Position numbers and translations under genes: made by a program. DNA of 40,460 nucleotides from an uncultured Desulfovibrionaceae bacterium (lineage in GTDB: Bacteria > Desulfobacterota > Desulfovibrionia > Desulfovibrionales > Desulfovibrionaceae), in NCBI GenBank assembly GCA_944324045.1, contig CALUUT010000079.1, positions 1 to 40,460 of the forward strand, given 5' to 3'. Shown piece after piece: positions 1 to 9,408 of this stretch. A model generated the notes under the pieces. The model had not been told where the DNA came from. It saw only the letters and a program-made list of their open reading frames with translations, and ran no database searches. How positions within the stretch are numbered: position 1 is the stretch's first letter; every line of letters begins with the position of its first letter.

Positions 1-757
1 AAATCAGACTTCCCTGCGCCAAAGCTTCGCGCACAAGAACTTCAGGCAAAATTGTAATCCCAAGTCCGGCTTTGGCGGCTTCAATCAGGGCCAAAGAATT
101 AACGCTCGTCCACACCGGATGCGCCGCATGCCCTGAAAGATACAAAGCGCTGTCGAACGTGTCGCGGGTTGCGCTGCCTTTTTCCCTTAACAGCAGCTTT
201 TCCGCGCATAGCTCCTTTATGGTTAATACGCGCTTGCTCAAAATATATTCCGGAGCGCAGACGGCTTCCATACGGTACGATGCAAACGGCACGGCGACAA
301 ACGGCCCAGGCGGAAGAGCGCCTTCAATCAACGCGGCGTCGACGTCGCCGGAACGAAGCGCGTCAAGGGCGTTCCCCGCGCTGACCACATTTACCCTGAC
401 CGGCATGCCCGGATATTCCTTTGTAAAGTCTTTTAGTATGGCGGGCAACCAAAATGACGCTATCGTGATGCTTGACACAATCTGCAGCGGCGCTTCCTGT
501 TCCAGGCATTTCATATGCGCCTCAAGAACTTCATACGCTGACAGCACCGGAAGGAGTTTTTGCAGCAGCATGTCGCCGCATTTCGTCAGCCGCACATTTT
601 TGGATAAACGATCAAACAGCGCCGTCCCTGTTTTTTCTTCAAGCTCACGTATGGCGTGGGAAACCGCGGATTGCGTTATGTAAAGTTTTTTTGCCGCCTT
701 GGTAAAGTTTTCCGTCTCGCATACGGCCTTGAATATTTGCAAATGCCTGAACGCCAT
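1..757 (-). CDS. LysR-family transcriptional regulator (C-terminus beyond window)
   Basis: The minus strand reads through the left edge without a stop for about 252 codons. It begins MAFRHLQIFKAVCETENFTK and continues AAKKLYITQSAVSHAIRELE, a typical LysR N-terminal winged helix-turn-helix (residues 1-60). An effector-binding fold follows, with segments such as VDAALIEG and GLGITILPEVLVREAL. The ATG at 757 was chosen because AGGAG lies 9 bases upstream and an in-frame stop lies just before it. The gene is divergent from the CHR transporter pair starting at 882, the usual arrangement of a LysR regulator and its target. I infer control of that transporter; the inducer cannot be read from sequence. 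The last part of the effector domain lies outside the window. Confidence 0.93.
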   Translation of the reverse strand, partial: MAFRHLQIFKAVCETENFTKAAKKLYITQSAVSHAIRELEEKTGTALFDRLSKNVRLTKCGDMLLQKLLPVLSAYEVLEAHMKCLEQEAPLQIVSSITIASFWLPAILKDFTKEYPGMPVRVNVVSAGNALDALRSGDVDAALIEGALPPGPFVAVPFASYRMEAVCAPEYILSKRVLTIKELCAEKLLLREKGSATRDTFDSALYLSGHAAHPVWTSVNSLALIEAAKAGLGITILPEVLVREALAQGSLI

Positions 758-815
758 GCGCCATTGCTCCTAACCACCATGAATAAAATTAATCATTCTT
801 CGTACTTTATATCAT

Positions 816-844
816 TTTTAAAATATCAAAGCAAACCGTATACT
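816..844 (+). promoter_or_regulatory. Candidate promoter of the CHR transporter pair
   Basis: TATACT at 839-844 matches the -10 consensus in five of six positions. The matching -35 position (816-821, TTTTAA) is poor, which would fit activator dependence on the divergent LysR protein. The hexamer ATATCA occurs twice nearby (around 810-815 and 822-827) and may be part of a regulator site. A Shine-Dalgarno AAGGAG follows at 869-874. No transcript evidence is available. Confidence 0.35.
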
Positions 845-881
845 CCTCCCGCACATCCGCTCATAACTAAGGAGAGTCTAT

Positions 882-1454
882 ATGCTCAAAAATACACTGA
901 AAACCTGCGCATGGCTTTTTGGAATCAATCTTCTTATCAGCGCGTTCGCGTTTGGCGGAGGATATACGGTCATCCCCGTGATCAGAAAATATTTTGTTCA
1001 AAAGAAACGTTTAATGAATGACGATGAACTGATGGGCATGACCGCCATGGCGCAATCTTCGCCCGGCGCTATCGCAATCAATCTGTCAAGCCTTACGGGA
1101 TTCCGCGTGGGCGGCGTCGCCGGGGCCATTTCAAGCGCCATCGGCGCCGTCACGCCGCCGCTCATTATTCTTTCCGTTGTCTCACTGTGGTATGCAGCGG
1201 TTCAAAACAATCATGTCATTTCCATTATTTTCAAGGGAATGCAGGCCGGAGTGGCCGCGCTTATCGCTGATTTCGCGTCCTCAACCTATAGAACCATACT
1301 GAGGCAAAAATCATTATTTTTCACCGTAATGACTCCCGCTGTGGTCATTGCAAGCTTCATATTCTCAATCAATATCATATTGATTATCTGCATATGCATA
1401 TGTTTGTCGCTTATCCGGGCGCTTTTGAAAAACGGAGCAAAACATGACGGATAA
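882..1454 (+). CDS. chrA: Chromate transporter (CHR family), short-chain subunit 1
   Basis: A 190-residue hydrophobic protein and one half of a two-gene short-chain CHR transporter. The family hallmark near the N-terminus is FGGGYTVIPVI (about residues 24-34). It is followed by MAQSSPGAIAINLSSLTGF, matching the family's second conserved block, and then several membrane helices. Known CHR proteins export chromate or act as chromate/sulfate antiporters in the inner membrane. Short-chain forms occur as adjacent pairs with opposite topology that work together. AAGGAG stands 7 bases before the ATG. The 3' end overlaps the second subunit by 11 bases, so translation is probably coupled. The substrate is not proven here; sulfate-like anions are a reasonable alternative in a sulfate-reducing lineage. 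Confidence 0.92.
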   Translation: MLKNTLKTCAWLFGINLLISAFAFGGGYTVIPVIRKYFVQKKRLMNDDELMGMTAMAQSSPGAIAINLSSLTGFRVGGVAGAISSAIGAVTPPLIILSVVSLWYAAVQNNHVISIIFKGMQAGVAALIADFASSTYRTILRQKSLFFTVMTPAVVIASFIFSINIILIICICICLSLIRALLKNGAKHDG

Positions 1455-2001
1455 ACTTATACAGTTATTTCTTGCATTCTTGAAAATCGGCGCCTTCAGC
1501 ATCGGCGGCGGATATGCGGTTATTCCTTTAATCAGGGAACAGGTCGTGCTAAAATACGGATGGATAACGCAGCGCGTCTTCACGGACGTCGTCACGTTGT
1601 CTCAGATGACGCCAGGCCCTTTGGCCGTCAACACGTCCACTTTCGTCGGCATCCAAATTGCGGGCATTCCCGGCGCCGTCATTGCAACGTTTGGATGCGT
1701 CATTTCAGGCATTCTTATTTCCCTGTCCCTCTATGCGTTCTTTCGAAGATATAAAAAATCGGCATATGTGTTTGAAGTATTAAACAGTTTAAAGGCGACA
1801 TCGCTGGGGCTTATCATCTCCGCTGCCGCAACCATCGCGCTCTTAAGTTTTTTCAACGCCGCCTCTCTTGATTCAATCGAAACCACGGACTGGATTGCAA
1901 TCGCTATCTTTTCCATTTCAATAGTCTTACTGAAACTATGCAAAATAAGCCCTATACTATTGATATGCATAAGCGGCTTTTTGGGATACCTGGCATACTG
2001 A
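1444..2001 (+). CDS. chrA: Chromate transporter (CHR family), short-chain subunit 2
   Basis: A 185-residue membrane protein homologous to the preceding gene. It repeats the CHR signature: IGGGYAVIPLIREQV near residues 20-34, then LSQMTPGPLAVNTSTFVG. Further hydrophobic helices follow, up to a C-terminus ending GFLGYLAY. Its start lies inside the 3' end of the first subunit (11-base overlap). The pair forms one transcription unit ending at the hairpin at 2023-2061. The full-length CHR protein of other bacteria is a fusion of two such halves, so the two genes most likely build one heterodimeric inner-membrane anion transporter. Confidence 0.92.
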   Translation: MTDKLIQLFLAFLKIGAFSIGGGYAVIPLIREQVVLKYGWITQRVFTDVVTLSQMTPGPLAVNTSTFVGIQIAGIPGAVIATFGCVISGILISLSLYAFFRRYKKSAYVFEVLNSLKATSLGLIISAAATIALLSFFNAASLDSIETTDWIAIAIFSISIVLLKLCKISPILLICISGFLGYLAY

Positions 2002-2022
2002 AACCGCTCTTTCAGTCATGAT

Positions 2023-2061
2023 AAAAACGCGGGCGCCGGAGAACCGACAGCCCGCGTTTTT
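2023..2061. terminator. Bidirectional intrinsic terminator
   Basis: A perfect 12-bp stem (aaaaacgcgggc at 2023-2034, gcccgcgttttt at 2050-2061) encloses a 15-base loop. The A-run on one side and T-run on the other let it work for both the CHR operon (plus strand) and the cyclophilin gene that converges on it. Confidence 0.85.
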
Positions 2062-2089
2062 AAATACGTCGCTCAATGTTTTTACAAAG

Positions 2090-2662
2090 CTACTCCAGAA
2101 CAACGGCCTTTTCAATCACCACAGGCGTCACGGGCACATCTTCCATGCTTTCCACAGACTGCGTCCGGACTTTTTTAATCTTATCCACAACATCCCGGCC
2201 TTCCACGACTTCGCCGAACACCGCATACCCCCATCCGCTCTCGGTTTTTGCCGTGTGATCAAGGAAAGCGTTGTCGCTCACATTAATGAAGAATTCGGAA
2301 GTCGCTGAATGCGGATCGCTGGTGCGGGCCATGGCAATGGTGTACATTGTATTCTTCAAACCGTTATCCGCTTCATTTTTTATGGGCCGGCGCGACAATT
2401 TCGGCGCAAGGGACGGAAGCCGTCCGCCGCCCTGAATCATAAAGCCGTCAATGACCCGATGAAAAATCGTGCCGTTATAATATCCGTCGCGCACATACCG
2501 AAGAAAATTCGTCACTGTTTTTGGAGCCCGGGCATAATCAAGCTTCAGGACGATATCCCCCATGCTCGTTTCAAGCTTAACCCTGTACTCCTGCTGCGGC
2601 TGCGCAACCGCAGGCAGGCACAGCAGAAAAAATGCAATCAGCAATCCAGTCAGAAATTTCAT
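2090..2662 (-). CDS. Periplasmic peptidyl-prolyl cis-trans isomerase, cyclophilin type
   Basis: A 190-residue protein starting with a cleavable signal peptide ([20 protein letters not shown]), so it should act in the periplasm. The cyclophilin core shows [17 protein letters not shown] (active-site Arg in FHRV), then [20 protein letters not shown] and [15 protein letters not shown], all family landmarks. It catalyses isomerisation of Xaa-Pro peptide bonds during folding of exported proteins. A longer reading frame exists upstream, but the ATG at 2662 is preferred because it gives an intact signal peptide preceded by a GAGGG ribosome site. A terminator separates it from clpB upstream, so it probably has its own promoter. 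ppiA and ppiB both describe this family, so I give no symbol. Confidence 0.92.
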   Translation of the reverse strand: MKFLTGLLIAFFLLCLPAVAQPQQEYRVKLETSMGDIVLKLDYARAPKTVTNFLRYVRDGYYNGTIFHRVIDGFMIQGGGRLPSLAPKLSRRPIKNEADNGLKNTMYTIAMARTSDPHSATSEFFINVSDNAFLDHTAKTESGWGYAVFGEVVEGRDVVDKIKKVRTQSVESMEDVPVTPVVIEKAVVLE

Positions 2663-2707
2663 TGGCGCCCTCACTGAAAAAATACCGCGTTCAAACAGCC
2701 TGTGCCG

Positions 2708-2734
2708 GAAAAAAGGGCGCACAAAGCGCCCTTT
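2708..2734 (-). terminator. Intrinsic terminator of clpB
   Basis: On the minus strand AAAGGGCGC and GCGCCCTTT (2726-2734 and 2712-2720) form a perfect 9-bp stem with a 5-base loop. A T-run (to about 2708) follows. It sits 42 bases after the clpB stop codon and before the cyclophilin start. Confidence 0.8.
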
Positions 2735-2775
2735 CGCGGCTGCCTCACATATCATGAAACAGCTATAGTCAAAGC

Positions 2776-5379
2776 TTAACTGACTGTAAAGGTCAATTCC
2801 TCATTTTCCGAAACCCCCACGGTCAGCGTGGTTCCTTCAGGGATATCGCCGGCGATGATTTTTCGCGCCACAGGCGTTTCCACATGTTGCTGCAAATACC
2901 GGCGCAACGGTCTCGCGCCATAGACAGGGTCATAAGCGGCCTCGGCCATGAAATCTCTCGCTTCATCCGTGAGCTTCAGTTCGATTTTCTTGTCCGCAAG
3001 ACGCAGGCGCAGGCGCATAATCATAAGATCAATGATCTTTCCCACCTCTTTTTGCGTCAGAGGCTTAAACAGCACGGTTTCATCCACGCGGTTAAGAAAT
3101 TCGGGCCTGAAGTAGGTACGCAACTCCTCAAGAACCTTTTCCCGGACGCCGGGCTTGAATTCGCCGTTTCTGTCAATCCCGTCAAGCATGATCGGCGAGC
3201 CGATGTTCGAGGTCATGATGATGATCGTATTGCTGAAATTGACCGTGCGGCCATGGTTGTCCGTCAAACGGCCGTCGTCAAGAATCTGCAGCAAGATATT
3301 GAAAACATCCGGGTGCGCTTTTTCTATTTCGTCAAGCAAAATGGCGCAATAAGGCTTGCGGTGCACGGCTTCCGTCAACTGGCCGCCTTCCTCATATCCG
3401 ACATAGCCAGGATGCGCGCCTATAAGCCGCGAAACGGAGTGTTTCTCCATATATTCGCTCATATCGATGCGCACCATGTTATCCTGCGAATCAAACAGGG
3501 CTTCGGCAAGCGTTTTGCACAGCTCGGTTTTCCCCACCCCGGTCGGGCCAAGGAATATGAACGACCCAATCGGACGTCCCGGCTCGGAAAGCCCGGCGCG
3601 CGAACGGAGCACCGCTTCCGAAACGGCTGTTACCGCCTCATCCTGTCCAACGACGCGGGCGTGCAGCACATCGCTCAAATGCAGAAGTTTCTCGCGCTCG
3701 GTTTCCATAAGCCGCGTCACGGGAATGCCCGTCCAGCGCGCGACAATCGCAGCCACGTCGTCGACGCCGACCTCTTCTTTCAAAAGACGTTTTTCCTCTT
3801 TGACGTCCCCTTCCAGGCGTTTGAGCTCATTTTCAAGATTAAGCAGCTTCGAGTATTTCAATTCCGCCGCGCGGTTTAAATCATAACTGCGTTCAGCAGC
3901 CTCAATTTCCATGCGCGTGCGTTCAATGGATTCTTTTACCGCACGCAAAGCGTCAATTGAGCTTTTTTCCTTTTCCCACTGATTTTGCATGTCATGCTGC
4001 TTGTTCTTCAATTCCGCGACTTCGGCTTCAAGCTTTTCCAGGCGGTCATGCGATGCCGAATCCGTCTCCCGTTTCAGGGCTTCGCGCTCAATCTCAAGCT
4101 GCATGATCTTCCGGTTCACGGCATCCAGCTCGCCCGGCAGCGAGTCAATTTCCGTGCGGATATGGGCCGCGGCTTCATCAATAAGGTCAATGGCCTTGTC
4201 CGGAAGCTGCCTGTCCGTAATGTATCGTTTTGACAAAAGCACAGCTTCCACTATTGCGGAATCCGAAATGCGCACGCCGTGATGCACTTCAAAACGCTCT
4301 TTCAAGCCGCGCAGAATGGAAATGGCGTCCTCAACCTTTGGCTCATCCACGACCACAGGCTGGAAACGACGCTCAAGCGCCGGGTCTTTTTCTATATATT
4401 TCCGATATTCATCCGTCGTGGTGGCGCCGATGCAATGGAGTTCGCCTCTGGCGAGCATCGGTTTGAGCAAATTGCCCGCATCCATGGCGCCATCCGTTTT
4501 TCCCGCGCCCACAATTGTATGAATTTCATCAATAAAAAGAATAATTTGGCCGTCTGATTTTTCCACTTCGCCAAGAACGGCCTTGAGACGTTCCTCAAAC
4601 TCGCCCCGATATTTCGCGCCCGCAATCAGGGCCCCCATATCCAGGGCGAACAGTTTTTTATCCTTAAGCCCTTCCGGGACGTCGCCTTTCAAAATACGAT
4701 GCGCAAGACCTTCGACAATCGCGGTCTTGCCGACCCCGGCTTCGCCTATCAACACCGGATTGTTTTTGGTGCGGCGCGAGAGGATGCGAATGCAGCGCCT
4801 GATTTCCTCGTCCCGACCAATAACCGGGTCCAGTTTGCCGCTTCGCGCGTCGTCGACAAGGTCGCGGCCATATTTCTGCAACGCCTCATAAGAAGCTTCC
4901 GGATTGTCGGAAGTCACCCGCTGATTGCCGCGAATCTGAGCAATGGCCTCCAGCGCCTTTTCCCGCGTAATCCCCAACTCCATATTGATGCGGCCTATGG
5001 GCGTGGAAGTCGTTTCTTCCAGCAAAGCCAAAAACAGATGCTCCACGCTGACGTATTCGTCCTTCATATGCAGCGAAATATCCCGCGCGCGCACCAAAAC
5101 TTTCGCCAAACGCTGCGTCACCGCTATTTGATCCGGAAGCACGCCGGGACCGCCGCTCACAGAAGGCTTCTTCTTCAATTCCCTGGTTACGGCATCGGCG
5201 TATACCGTCGGATTCAAATTCATTTTCTCAAGAATGCGCCCGGTCACGCCTTTGTCCTGATTGACCAGCGCAAGCGCGAGATGCTCGGCGTCCACTTCCT
5301 GATGGCCATGGCGCAAAGCGATGGTCTGGGCTTCAGAAAGGGCCTGCCGCGATTTTTCTGTAAAATGTTGCATATCCAT
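2776..5379 (-). CDS. clpB: ATP-dependent chaperone ClpB
   Basis: An 867-residue AAA+ disaggregase, the usual ClpB length. The order is an N-terminal Clp repeat domain (1-150), a first AAA+ module with Walker A GEAGVGKT (about 212-219) and Walker B LFIDEIHT, and the long coiled-coil M-domain rich in Glu/Lys/Arg (about 410-530). The second AAA+ module has Walker A GPTGVGKT and Walker [13 protein letters not shown]. The C-terminal part ends [20 protein letters not shown]. The M-domain separates ClpB from ClpA/ClpC and fits protein disaggregation with DnaK. I chose the ATG at 5379 because GAGGA lies about 7 bases upstream. Upstream on the same strand, 167 bases away, is a J-protein, so the two are plausibly co-expressed in stress. 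I did not find a convincing heat-shock sigma-factor promoter. Confidence 0.97.
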   Translation of the reverse strand: MDMQHFTEKSRQALSEAQTIALRHGHQEVDAEHLALALVNQDKGVTGRILEKMNLNPTVYADAVTRELKKKPSVSGGPGVLPDQIAVTQRLAKVLVRARDISLHMKDEYVSVEHLFLALLEETTSTPIGRINMELGITREKALEAIAQIRGNQRVTSDNPEASYEALQKYGRDLVDDARSGKLDPVIGRDEEIRRCIRILSRRTKNNPVLIGEAGVGKTAIVEGLAHRILKGDVPEGLKDKKLFALDMGALIAGAKYRGEFEERLKAVLGEVEKSDGQIILFIDEIHTIVGAGKTDGAMDAGNLLKPMLARGELHCIGATTTDEYRKYIEKDPALERRFQPVVVDEPKVEDAISILRGLKERFEVHHGVRISDSAIVEAVLLSKRYITDRQLPDKAIDLIDEAAAHIRTEIDSLPGELDAVNRKIMQLEIEREALKRETDSASHDRLEKLEAEVAELKNKQHDMQNQWEKEKSSIDALRAVKESIERTRMEIEAAERSYDLNRAAELKYSKLLNLENELKRLEGDVKEEKRLLKEEVGVDDVAAIVARWTGIPVTRLMETEREKLLHLSDVLHARVVGQDEAVTAVSEAVLRSRAGLSEPGRPIGSFIFLGPTGVGKTELCKTLAEALFDSQDNMVRIDMSEYMEKHSVSRLIGAHPGYVGYEEGGQLTEAVHRKPYCAILLDEIEKAHPDVFNILLQILDDGRLTDNHGRTVNFSNTIIIMTSNIGSPIMLDGIDRNGEFKPGVREKVLEELRTYFRPEFLNRVDETVLFKPLTQKEVGKIIDLMIMRLRLRLADKKIELKLTDEARDFMAEAAYDPVYGARPLRRYLQQHVETPVARKIIAGDIPEGTTLTVGVSENEELTFTVS

Positions 5380-5546
5380 AAAACTTCCTCCACATCGCAA
5401 TCAGAAATAATCAGGCCGCATGCGCAGCCTTTTCCGGACATACAAAAAAATAAACGCGCGTCCGGCGTCGCGTCTTTGGGAATACGTCGCCCACGCTCAA
5501 AAATCACAAAAGAGATTCTCCGCTTTCCCCCTGATTCTCTCGCTGA

Positions 5547-6539
5547 TCAGGCGCGCGGATTAAACGTGGATTTTTGCGCCAGTTGTTCCCACAATTCCTT
5601 TTCTTCCGCAGAGACGGTCTCCGGAACCCGGATCATCAGACGGACAATCTGGTCGCCTTTGTTTTTCCCGGTTCCCATGCCTTTATTGCGAATCCGCAGT
5701 TTCTTGCCTGAGGAACTTCCCGGCGCGACAGTCATATCCACATTGCCGTCAAGAGTCGGCACTCTCACCTTCGCTCCCAGCGCCGCTTCCCATGGAGCAA
5801 GCGGAAGATCATAAACGACGGTGGTTCCATCCTCTATCTTGAACAGCGGATGGTCGAAATATTCCACTTTTAAAAGCAAATCCCCGGTGGGGCCGCCGGA
5901 TGAACCAGGCATTCCCTGTCCGGCCAGACGTATGCGCGCGCCGCTCTTAATGCCTGCGGGAATAGCCACGTCCAGCGTTTTATTTTGCCCATCAATCGGA
6001 CTTTGCAGCGTAATCGTCTTTTTTCCGCCCCGGTACGCGTCTTCCAGGCTCAGCCTGATCTGCGCTTCCACATCCTGCCCGCGGCGCGCTCTAGGGGTCC
6101 GTTTTCCTTTGCCGCCAAAAGCGCCGAACTGGTCGGCCCCAAAATGCATTCCATCGAAATTCGTGGTAAAGGTCGCGCCGCCCTGGCCGCCGCGCTGACC
6201 AAAAAGCATCTCAAAAAAGTCGCTAAAGCCGCTTCCGCCAAAACCATGCACATTGCCCTGGAAGTTGCTGAAATCATAACCGCCGCCCTGGCCGGAAAAT
6301 TGCTGCCCATGCTGCCAATTCGGCCCAAGCTGGTCGTAGAGCTTGCGCTTTTCCTCGTCTTTGAGCACTTCATAGGCTTCATTGATTTCCTTGAATTTGG
6401 CCTCGGCTTCCTTGTCTCCCTGGTTCAGGTCCGGATGATATTTCCTCGCCAGCTTCCGAAACGCCTTGGCGATAGTATCTTGAGTGGCGCCGCGCTCCAC
6501 GCCGAGCACCTGATAATAGTCCTTGTATTCAACACCCAT
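5547..6539 (-). CDS. cbpA: J-domain co-chaperone, CbpA/DnaJ class II type
   Basis: A 330-residue protein with an N-terminal J domain (about residues 5-70) including the HPD motif ([10 protein letters not shown]) that stimulates DnaK ATPase. A Gly/Phe-rich linker follows (about 75-150, with repeats such as [20 protein letters not shown]). The C-terminal substrate-binding domains contain [19 protein letters not shown] and LRIRNKGMG. The four CxxCxGxG zinc repeats of class I DnaJ are absent, so it is CbpA-like. The ATG at 6539 is preferred over the in-frame GTG at 6551, which sits directly on the GAGGAG ribosome site. A perfect inverted repeat lies 50 bases upstream. It probably works with DnaK and the adjacent ClpB on damaged proteins. 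Confidence 0.93.
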   Translation of the reverse strand: MGVEYKDYYQVLGVERGATQDTIAKAFRKLARKYHPDLNQGDKEAEAKFKEINEAYEVLKDEEKRKLYDQLGPNWQHGQQFSGQGGGYDFSNFQGNVHGFGGSGFSDFFEMLFGQRGGQGGATFTTNFDGMHFGADQFGAFGGKGKRTPRARRGQDVEAQIRLSLEDAYRGGKKTITLQSPIDGQNKTLDVAIPAGIKSGARIRLAGQGMPGSSGGPTGDLLLKVEYFDHPLFKIEDGTTVVYDLPLAPWEAALGAKVRVPTLDGNVDMTVAPGSSSGKKLRIRNKGMGTGKNKGDQIVRLMIRVPETVSAEEKELWEQLAQKSTFNPRA

Positions 6540-6589
6540 ATCGGATACCACTCCTCATGAATGAATGTCTTGCAACATTCAATTTTGGG

Positions 6590-6618
6590 TCATGGCGCAT
6601 GCCGAACATGCGCCATGA
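6590..6618. promoter_or_regulatory. Perfect 12-bp inverted repeat in the cbpA upstream region
   Basis: tcatggcgcatg (6590-6601) and catgcgccatga (6607-6618) are exact reverse complements around the 5-base spacer ccgaa. It lies between cbpA (minus strand) and the deacetylase gene (plus strand), closer to cbpA. It does not match CIRCE or the HspR HAIR element. It could be an operator or an RNA hairpin in the cbpA leader; there is no T-run typical of a terminator. Confidence 0.5.
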
Positions 6619-6728
6619 ATCCCTTAACTGTCTTATAGTTAAATAATCAGCCGCTACCTATAGTCAAGACACGCTATTTGAAAAGACACGCTGTTTAACC
6701 TATCCCGAACAAAACAAGGCGTCAAACC

Positions 6729-7841
6729 ATGAGCAATAATTTGCCGGTCGCCATGTATCACATGGTCAATAACTGGCCCACCAAGCAGCTTGCGCTCTCT
6801 CCATCTCTTTTTGAAGAACACTGCCGCGCCCTCAAGGCGGGCCGCTGGCATACCGTCACGCTTGAAGAAGCGGAACATTATTTTCTGAAAGGTCAAAGCC
6901 TTCCGCGAAAATCCGTCTGGATAACCTTTGACGACGGCTATCTGGACAACTATGTGTATGCCTATCCCATATTGAAGAAATACGGATTGAAAGGCACCGT
7001 CTTTTGCGTCGTGGAGCGCATGGAAGCCGCCGGCGCGCTGCGCCCGACCATTCAGGATGTATGGGATGGGCATATCGGCAGCGATGCGCTTCCACGGGTT
7101 GACGCGCCATATGTGCCGCATGCGCTTGGCTTTGAAACCCGTTCGGATATGTTTTTAAACTGGGCGGAAGTCCGCGAAATGGACGCTTCCGGGGTCATAC
7201 AGATTGCATCGCATTCACTGACGCACGGGAATGTTTTCATCAATGCCGACTACAATGGATTTATTCAACCTGGTCCGCGGCATCGGGCCTTTGACCGGCT
7301 GGATTATCCCCGGCATATCCCCTGGGGACTTCCGAATTTCAGCACTAAAGGCGCATTGCGGTTTCGCGCGTTTTTGCCCTCGGACTATCTTCTTGAAGGG
7401 ATACAGGAAATTGTGCCGCAGGATAAGGCCCAGGCCTATCGCTTCTTCCAGGACGAAGCCAATGTAAACCGGCTGAAGGACTTTGTGGCCGGCATTCCCA
7501 AAGAAAAGCTGGGGCAGTACGAATCTGACGCGGCGCTGTCCGGCAGGCTCGAATATGATATGGTTTCCGGAAAAAAACGTCTTGAAGCCGAACTGAGACG
7601 TCCGGTGCGCACGCTTTGCTGGCCCTGGGGGCGCTATATGCCTGAGGCGCTGAATGCCGCAAAACAGGCTGGTTATCAGGTTCTGGTCACAACGGAAGCG
7701 GGAACGAACAGACCCATTGCGGATGCGGAACGGGTCGCGCGTTTTCATGTCAAGGCGCGTTCGGCGCGGGAAATGCTGTTTCGCTACACTATGCTGCAAA
7801 GCCCATTGCTGGCGAAAATATACGCCTCCATCCGCATATAA
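6729..7841 (+). CDS. Polysaccharide deacetylase (NodB-homology) family protein
   Basis: A 370-residue protein of carbohydrate esterase family 4. Motif 1 is WITFDDGYLDNY, with the catalytic and metal-binding Asp pair at residues 68-69. Motif 2 is SHSLTH, whose two His residues (162 and 166) complete the Asp-His-His metal site. A later motif LCWPWGRY and the segment AAKQAGYQVLVTTEAG match the end of the barrel. Between motif 2 and LCWPWG about 110 residues are inserted, longer than in compact NodB domains. No signal peptide is visible, so the product may be cytoplasmic. Such enzymes remove N-acetyl groups from surface polysaccharides or lipid-linked sugars. The gene faces a GT9 glycosyltransferase end to end, which suggests surface glycan or LPS work. 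Exact substrate unknown. Confidence 0.88.
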   Translation: MSNNLPVAMYHMVNNWPTKQLALSPSLFEEHCRALKAGRWHTVTLEEAEHYFLKGQSLPRKSVWITFDDGYLDNYVYAYPILKKYGLKGTVFCVVERMEAAGALRPTIQDVWDGHIGSDALPRVDAPYVPHALGFETRSDMFLNWAEVREMDASGVIQIASHSLTHGNVFINADYNGFIQPGPRHRAFDRLDYPRHIPWGLPNFSTKGALRFRAFLPSDYLLEGIQEIVPQDKAQAYRFFQDEANVNRLKDFVAGIPKEKLGQYESDAALSGRLEYDMVSGKKRLEAELRRPVRTLCWPWGRYMPEALNAAKQAGYQVLVTTEAGTNRPIADAERVARFHVKARSAREMLFRYTMLQSPLLAKIYASIRI

Positions 7842-7936
7842 TCCCCACTTCTCTTGCACGATTCGTATTCATGGCATTTTTAATTTCAGGGAAAAAACGC
7901 CTCGATGGTCCAACAAACCTGAAAGCGCCCTTCCGG

Positions 7937-8947
7937 TTACGTTGTCCGTTTTCTGATGGTTTCAGCGATGCCGCGAAAAACCTCTTCAGGAGCAATGCAG
8001 CGCAAACATTTCTGCGCCCGCGGGCAATGCATGCCGCCGTGAAGGGAACAGGGACGGCACGAAACCGCCCGTTCAAGAACAATATCCTCCGCGCCTTCCG
8101 GGTAAAACCCCCAATGCCTGGTCGTGGGGCCAAAAAGCGCCGTAACAGGCGCGCCCACGGCCGCGGCAAGATGCATGGGCCCGGAATCGCCGGTCACCAG
8201 TCTGTCGACAGCCCAAAGAACCGCGCACAGTTCCCGCAAAGACGTTTTGTTCACAAGATCGATGCCCGGAATGCCGTGACGTTCCTGTTCCGGAGCGCGC
8301 CCGACCACCGCCACATCCATGCCATGCTCATGGCAGAGCCCGGACAGCGTTCGCCAAAATTCCAGAGGCCATGCCTTGAGCGCATGCGTGGCAAAAGGAT
8401 GCATGGCAATCACAGGCCGTTCCCCGGCCTTTCCAAGAAGCGTGCGCGCCGTCGCCTTTTCTTCTTCAGAAATCCGGATATACGGCGATACTTCCGCCGC
8501 GGCCGGGCTCTGCGATTCCAAAGCCCGCGCATAGCGCTGGGAGACGTTGCAACGCAATAAGGCGTCGCCGAAAAAACGGCCCCCGCTTTGCAGAAATACT
8601 CTTCGTTCCAGGGATAATTTCGGATATCGCCTCACCGGCCCTTTCCACATCCCTCCCAAAAGCCGGGAACGCAGCGTCCCATGCAGGTCAAGAAGCCCCG
8701 CTCCCGCATATCTTCGGGCAATCGCGGAAAACGCCGTCAAAATTCGAGGAAACTGAAGCTCTTCACGCTTAAGCGCAATCACCTCGGTTACAGCCGGATG
8801 CCCATCGAACACGGAAGTGAAGCCTTCCCTGGAGACGACGGTAAAAGTCAGCCCCCGCGTCCTGTTCCAATAGCGCAGGGGCCCTGTCGTCAAAACCACA
8901 TCTCCCAACGCGCTCAATCGAAATACAACCCAGTGAAGCGGAAGCAT
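7937..8947 (-). CDS. Glycosyltransferase family 9 (heptosyltransferase-like)
   Basis: A 336-residue protein with the N-terminal FRLSALGDVVLTTGPLRYW block and the C-terminal nucleotide-sugar block TGDSGPMHLAAAVGAPVTALFGPT. Both are diagnostic of ADP-heptose:LPS heptosyltransferases (GT9). LLDLHGTLRSR lies between them. GT9 enzymes add heptose to the LPS inner core at the cytoplasmic face of the inner membrane. A Cys-rich stretch near the C-terminus (CRPC, HCPRAQKCLRC) is common in GT9 proteins of this lineage. GAGG lies about 7 bases before the ATG. It stands alone, convergent with the deacetylase. I cannot say which core position it modifies, so I assign no waa/rfa symbol. Confidence 0.9.
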   Translation of the reverse strand: MLPLHWVVFRLSALGDVVLTTGPLRYWNRTRGLTFTVVSREGFTSVFDGHPAVTEVIALKREELQFPRILTAFSAIARRYAGAGLLDLHGTLRSRLLGGMWKGPVRRYPKLSLERRVFLQSGGRFFGDALLRCNVSQRYARALESQSPAAAEVSPYIRISEEEKATARTLLGKAGERPVIAMHPFATHALKAWPLEFWRTLSGLCHEHGMDVAVVGRAPEQERHGIPGIDLVNKTSLRELCAVLWAVDRLVTGDSGPMHLAAAVGAPVTALFGPTTRHWGFYPEGAEDIVLERAVSCRPCSLHGGMHCPRAQKCLRCIAPEEVFRGIAETIRKRTT

Positions 8948-9408
8948 CTTCCCTCTTTATCAATAATTTCAATTTCTACCGGAAAAGGGGCGCGATTTTC
9001 TCTTTGGATATGCATTTCGGCCGCCTCTATTCATGGGCAGCGCCTGCGGGAGAAAATCGACGCAGTATGTGCGCATGGCCTATATCAGGTCAATTCTGTC
9101 TTGAAAAGCCTGATTCCCGACGCTTCACAACGCCGCACCGTCATCTGTCTTCCTCTGTGGTTTGATACCGAAGACCAAAACCCATATAGCCCCGCCCCGC
9201 GCCTTTTCTCGCAGGGCATCTGAGGGGCGCAAAGCCTGAGAGGAGATGCACGCCACTCCCAAGCGCAAACGCAAAGCGCCTCTTGGGCTCTGCTGCCTTA
9301 TTGCTTCTCCGGTTTTGATTTCCGCTCCCATCGCCGGACTTGCATACGCCTTCAGCTCGCCGTATACTTGCAAAAACCCTATTTTGACATTGCGAATGGA
9401 GCGCACCG
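8948..9408. other. 461-base intergenic region without a convincing gene
   Basis: This gap separates the GT9 start from fabD. Open frames on both strands here have no recognisable domain and look like chance readings. Two stem-loops are visible: GCATCT (9216-9221) with AGATGC (9244-9249), and CCCAAG (9258-9263) with CTTGGG (9282-9287), the latter with an inner GCGC/GCGC pairing. The octamer CGCAAAGC occurs in both. The region must also carry the fabD promoter. It may be an untranslated leader or a small RNA; nothing is certain. Confidence 0.4.

Noticed and set aside
2884-3879. Plus-strand frame of 331 codons inside clpB
   Set aside because: Antisense shadow of the second AAA+ module; its His/Arg-rich composition is typical of a mirrored reading frame.
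4699-5814. Long plus-strand frame of 371 codons opposite clpB
   Set aside because: It is antisense to the well-supported clpB and cbpA genes, has no recognisable domain, and reflects codon-bias shadowing.
6540-6728. CIRCE, HAIR or sigma-32 heat-shock control of cbpA
   Set aside because: The inverted repeat does not match CIRCE or HAIR, and no CTTGAA/CCCCAT pair at the right spacing is visible.
7871-8560. Plus-strand frame of 229 codons opposite the GT9 gene
   Set aside because: The minus-strand frame carries both GT9 signatures; this one is Arg/Pro-rich without any family similarity.
9211-9300. Possible c-di-GMP-I (GEMM) or TPP riboswitch before fabD
   Set aside because: CGCAAAGCC and CTGAGA resemble pieces of these riboswitches, but the GNRA-capped P1b and receptor of GEMM, and the downstream TPP core, are missing.
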